Below, in pieces: positions 61,403 through 64,000 of a stretch of 64,000 nucleotides of DNA. The notes below the pieces were generated by a model. It was not told the origin of the DNA and did not search any database. It saw nothing but the letters and a program-made list of their open reading frames with translations. The stretch comes from REEB426 sp964551975 (GTDB taxonomy: Bacteria > Actinomycetota > Actinomycetes > S36-B12): NCBI GenBank assembly GCA_964551975.1, contig CAZKFI010000001.1, forward strand, positions 62,001-126,000. Reading direction: 5' to 3'. The position numbers and the translations under genes were made by a program. Numbering within the stretch: the first letter of the stretch is position 1; each line of letters starts with the position of its first letter.

Positions 61403-62184
61403 TGCGAAGTGATCTTGGTGAGCCGGTGGTCTGGTCGGCGATCACCGCGCGCAGCCGTGGTCTCGGCGGGCAGAGTGCCTCGGTTCCGGTCCTGACCGCC
61501 TACTGGGACGGTGCGCGAACCGAACTCTCCGCATTGACTCTGGCCAATGCAGTTGCCAAGGCGGGTAATGCGCTCATCGACGAAGCCGACATAGAGCCAG
61601 GGGATCTGGTGGCCTTGGATCTGCCCTGGCACTGGCAGCGCTGTGTCTGGGCGTTGGCCTGCTGGTCGGCAGGAGCCACCCTGCAGCCAACGCAACGCGG
61701 CAGCGAACTGAACGGTGCCGCTACCGAAGGCGTGCGACTGAACATCGTGGGGGAGGACCGCATCCCCGAGAACGTTGCTGCCCTCACCATCCCTACCTGG
61801 GCCGTCTCGCTGCATCCCCTGGGCCTACCGGTGGCGAACCTGCCACGCGGTGTCGAGGATGCCGCACTGCTGGCCCGTGCTGCACCCGATGACTTCCTGC
61901 CACCAGCGCAGGTCGGGTCCGCTCTGCAGGGCATCTCCCAGGATCAGGCGCTGGACATCGTCCAGCACGCCATTGACGCCCGTCACCCGGCAACGAGTAG
62001 TCGAATAAGACGACTGCTCATTCCTGGACCGCTCGTTCCTGGGCCCCCGGTCGAGGAGCACCTCGACTGGCTTCTGCCTGCCCTTGGTCCGATTCTTCCG
62101 GAGATCGGCATCGTGATCACCCAGCCGATGAGCGCTCAACAGGCGCAACAGGTTGCTGGTCAGGAAGGCGCAGAACTGTGGTGA
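61402..62184 (+). CDS. TIGR03089 family protein (Rv3268-like)
   Basis: 260 residues resembling the N-terminal part of acyl-CoA/AMP ligases (YWDGARTELSALTLANAVAKAG, PGDLVALDLPWHWQ) but without the AMP-binding P-loop. The same family lies next to LCP genes in mycobacteria. Function unknown. TGATG overlap with the amidase gene. It contains a small two-unit 15-base repeat that encodes LLIPG-PLVPG. Confidence 0.85.
   Translation: MRSDLGEPVVWSAITARSRGLGGQSASVPVLTAYWDGARTELSALTLANAVAKAGNALIDEADIEPGDLVALDLPWHWQRCVWALACWSAGATLQPTQRGSELNGAATEGVRLNIVGEDRIPENVAALTIPTWAVSLHPLGLPVANLPRGVEDAALLARAAPDDFLPPAQVGSALQGISQDQALDIVQHAIDARHPATSSRIRRLLIPGPLVPGPPVEEHLDWLLPALGPILPEIGIVITQPMSAQQAQQVAGQEGAELW
62013..62042. 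repeat. Two-unit 15-bp repeat in the TIGR03089 gene
   Basis: ACTGCTCATTCCTGG and ACCGCTCGTTCCTGG lie head to tail, encoding LIPG/LVPG. Short and listed because of its period and likeness to the 57720 array. Confidence 0.55.
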
Positions 62185-62262
62185 ACGCACCCGGGGAACC
62201 GATCGCCGTGCAGGCCTTGGCGTCCATCTCGGCCGCCGTCGTCGGACGAGCTGTGTCAGGCT

Positions 62263-63345
62263 GTGACGGTGACTGAAGCTGTTCTCCTGGTGGGTGGGCA
62301 AGGCACGAGGCTGCGGCCGCTCACGATGTCGACACCCAAGCCCATGCTGCCGGTGGCCGGTGTGCCATTCACCGTCCACCAGATCGCGCGCGCGAGGCAG
62401 GCCGGGGTCACACGGATCGTCCTGGCAACCAGTTATCGGGCCGAGGTCTTTCGTGAGTTCCTCGAGCAGAACGACCTGGGCATCGAGATTGTGATCGTGA
62501 CCGAGACCGAACCGCTGGGTACCGGCGGTGCGATCAGCCATGTGACGGCGCACCTGGAAAGTGGCTCGGATGACCCGGTGCTGGTGTTCAACGGCGACGT
62601 ACTCACCGGTGTGGACATCGCGGGCTTGGTGGAGGAGCACCGCCGAGTACAGGCTGATGTGACGCTGTACCTGACACCGGTCGAGGACCCTAGGGCCTAT
62701 GGCCTAGTGCCCGTCGACGAAGAAGGCAGGGTCACGGCGTTCTTGGAAAAGCCGCAGACTCCCGAGGAGATCATCACCGACACGATCAACGCGGGGTGTT
62801 ACGTCTTTCGCCGGTCCGTCATCGATGCGATACCCACCGGTCGGGTGGTGTCGGTTGAACGGGAGACATTTCCAGGACTGCTGGCCGCAGGTGCGATGGT
62901 TGCCGGAGTCGTCGATCGCGGCTACTGGTTAGACCTCGGTACACCACTTGCCTTCGCGCGCGGCTCGGCCGACCTGGTTCTCGGGCGTGCGCCTTCACCG
63001 GCGGTGACAAACCCGGGAGCATTTCTCGCCCTTAATGGCGCGCAGGTCGCCGCCGATGCGGTGCTCACGGGCGGCACGACCATTGGCCGCGATGCGGTTG
63101 TTGCATCAACTGCGCAGGTGGATGGCAGCGTGATCTTCGACGGGGCAGTCATCGAAGCTGGCGCACAGGTGCGGGACTCGATTGTTGGGACCGGCGCCCG
63201 AGTAGGTGCCGGAACAGTTCTAGAAGGCGTGGTCATCGGCGACAGGGCACAGATCGGTGCCGGGAATGAACTGCTCCCAGGAGTACGCATCTGGCCTGAA
63301 GCTGTGCTGAGCGACTGCTCGGTGCGCTTCTCTAGTGATCGTTGA
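62263..63345 (+). CDS. manB: Sugar-1-phosphate nucleotidyltransferase (mannose-1-phosphate guanylyltransferase type)
   Basis: 360 residues. Nucleotide-binding LVGGQGTRLRPLT at the start, FNGDVLTGVD and FLEKP in the middle, then a left-handed beta-helix C-terminus with hexapeptide repeats (AVVASTAQVDGSVIFDGAVI). It makes an NDP-sugar, by position GDP-mannose as proposed for Rv3264c next to the fbi genes. GTG start; the 78 bases before it hold no clear gene. Ends inside the convergent fbiB by 14 bases. Confidence 0.85.
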   Translation: MTVTEAVLLVGGQGTRLRPLTMSTPKPMLPVAGVPFTVHQIARARQAGVTRIVLATSYRAEVFREFLEQNDLGIEIVIVTETEPLGTGGAISHVTAHLESGSDDPVLVFNGDVLTGVDIAGLVEEHRRVQADVTLYLTPVEDPRAYGLVPVDEEGRVTAFLEKPQTPEEIITDTINAGCYVFRRSVIDAIPTGRVVSVERETFPGLLAAGAMVAGVVDRGYWLDLGTPLAFARGSADLVLGRAPSPAVTNPGAFLALNGAQVAADAVLTGGTTIGRDAVVASTAQVDGSVIFDGAVIEAGAQVRDSIVGTGARVGAGTVLEGVVIGDRAQIGAGNELLPGVRIWPEAVLSDCSVRFSSDR

Positions 63346-64000
63346 TATCGCGGCGGAACTGCGCAGCTGAGCGCGGTACCCGCGGTGGAGGATCGCCTGC
63401 GGGATGGCCGATCGCGATTGCCCCCAGTGGCAGCAACGCATCACTCCACTGCAATTCATCGCGCACGACGTCCGCGCAGAACAGCGTCGAGGAGATCCAT
63501 GCTGCTCCAAGGCCGTGCGCCGCTAAGGCGATGAGCAGGCTCTGGACAGCAGCACCGCCTGCCACGAGAAACATGTCTCGTTCCGCTGCACGACGAATCT
63601 CATCGGGGTAAGCGTGCGCACCTGCCGCAAGATCCATCGCGGGGAGTAGGACTACCGGAGCAGTGCGCAGAATGTCGCCACGGCGGATTCGGCGATCGAT
63701 CTGCTCGGCATCCATGCCGTCGATGTGCTCTAGGTCCGTACGCCAGCGAGCAGACATGGCATCGAGCAGTCGGGTTCGTCTGGCGCCGGGTCTCAGCACG
63801 GTGAACTGCCAGGGAGTGCTGTGATGCGGGGCCGGTGACGTGATTGCAGCCTCGATTGCCATGTCGATGACCGCATCGCTGACCGGTTCGTCAGTGAACC
63901 GCCGTATGGTGCGGCGTTCGGTGACGGCGCGTCGACGACCTAGTGCAATCGCTTCCTGCGTACCGAGCGTGAAGAGATCTTCATCCAGCGGGCGAACCAT
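63332..64000 (-). CDS. fbiB: Coenzyme F420 biosynthesis protein FbiB, C-terminal nitroreductase-like domain (partial)
   Basis: The frame is open to the right edge; the N-terminal gamma-glutamyl ligase domain must lie beyond it. Visible: FTLGTQEAIALGRRRAV, the inter-domain linker of FbiB, then RTIRRFTDEPV, TSPAPHHSTPWQFTVL and AAWISSTLFCADVVRDELQW. In mycobacteria this FMN-binding domain reduces dehydro-F420-0 while the other domain adds glutamates. The gene indicates that the organism makes F420. Confidence 0.88.
   Translation of the reverse strand: MVRPLDEDLFTLGTQEAIALGRRRAVTERRTIRRFTDEPVSDAVIDMAIEAAITSPAPHHSTPWQFTVLRPGARRTRLLDAMSARWRTDLEHIDGMDAEQIDRRIRRGDILRTAPVVLLPAMDLAAGAHAYPDEIRRAAERDMFLVAGGAAVQSLLIALAAHGLGAAWISSTLFCADVVRDELQWSDALLPLGAIAIGHPAGDPPPRVPRSAAQFRRDINDH

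Noticed and set aside
62185..62262. Short GTG frame before the nucleotidyltransferase gene
   Set aside because: About 31 codons, no motif, and it overlaps the start region of manB; not enough to call a gene.
1..64000. tRNA, rRNA, riboswitch, insertion sequence or prophage
   Set aside because: I found no cloverleaf-like sequence, no transposase or integrase motif and no known riboswitch core by reading; a covariance-model search would be needed to exclude small RNAs.

Overview
The window reads as a GC-rich, tightly packed chromosome segment of an uncultured Actinomycetota (class Actinomycetes), most likely from a metagenome-assembled genome. The evidence is gene order. Several blocks match the order around Mycobacterium tuberculosis Rv0247c-Rv0249c (sdh1), Rv3303c-Rv3308 (lpdA, Rv3304, PNP, pmmB), Rv3275c-Rv3285 (purE, purK, PH-domain protein, birA, accD5, accE, maf, accA3) and Rv3262-Rv3268 (fbiB, manB, LCP, TIGR03089). 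The nucleoside-use block resembles the Streptomyces arrangement (BMP lipoprotein transporter, cdd, add, deoC, ALDH pair). Many starts look leaderless (TANNNT, six or seven bases, then ATG/GTG), which is typical of the phylum. Three runs of N are present and all look like assembly joins rather than biology.

Layout. 0-6.3 kb: the end of a succinate-semialdehyde-type dehydrogenase, a three-gene Sdh1-type succinate dehydrogenase and the catalytic subunit of a two-part methylmalonyl-CoA mutase, so propionyl/methylmalonyl-CoA and succinate metabolism. 6.5-11.8 kb: an operon of mtnA, a class II aldolase/short-chain dehydrogenase fusion, an MTA/SAH deaminase and a nucleoside hydrolase, which I read as a disposal route for 5'-methylthioadenosine and/or 5'-deoxyadenosine. 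12-28.5 kb: nucleoside import (BMP lipoprotein, double ATPase, two permeases) and catabolism (cytidine and adenosine deaminases, PNP, phosphopentose mutase, deoC, an ALDH pair), followed by lpdA. 28.5-38.6 kb: housekeeping genes (gamma-glutamylcyclotransferase-like, a TPM-like membrane protein, the acyl-CoA carboxylase set with maf and birA, purK/purE).

38.6-57.7 kb is a surface-glycopolymer locus: UDP-glucose dehydrogenase, five or six glycosyltransferases, two TagF-like glycerophosphotransferase domains, a LicC-like nucleotidyltransferase, an ABC-2 exporter permease with a catalytically eroded ATPase partner, a sulfotransferase-like protein, two CDP-alcohol phosphotransferases and an LCP ligase. 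Together they suggest an anionic wall polymer with polyol-phosphate, possibly uronate and sulfate. It is followed by a large secreted amidase/SpoIID protein, TIGR03089, a sugar-1-phosphate nucleotidyltransferase and the C-terminal part of FbiB (F420 biosynthesis), which runs off the right edge.

The most unusual things are the pseudo-ATPase in the exporter pair, the altered active sites in the TagF and CDP-alcohol enzymes, the proposed MTA/deoxyadenosine shunt, and a scatter of short tandem repeat arrays (units of 6, 9, 15 and 18 bp) in both coding and non-coding DNA. The two short N gaps (30.85 kb and 42.86 kb) carry foreign-looking DNA between near-identical flanks and should be treated as chimeric joins.
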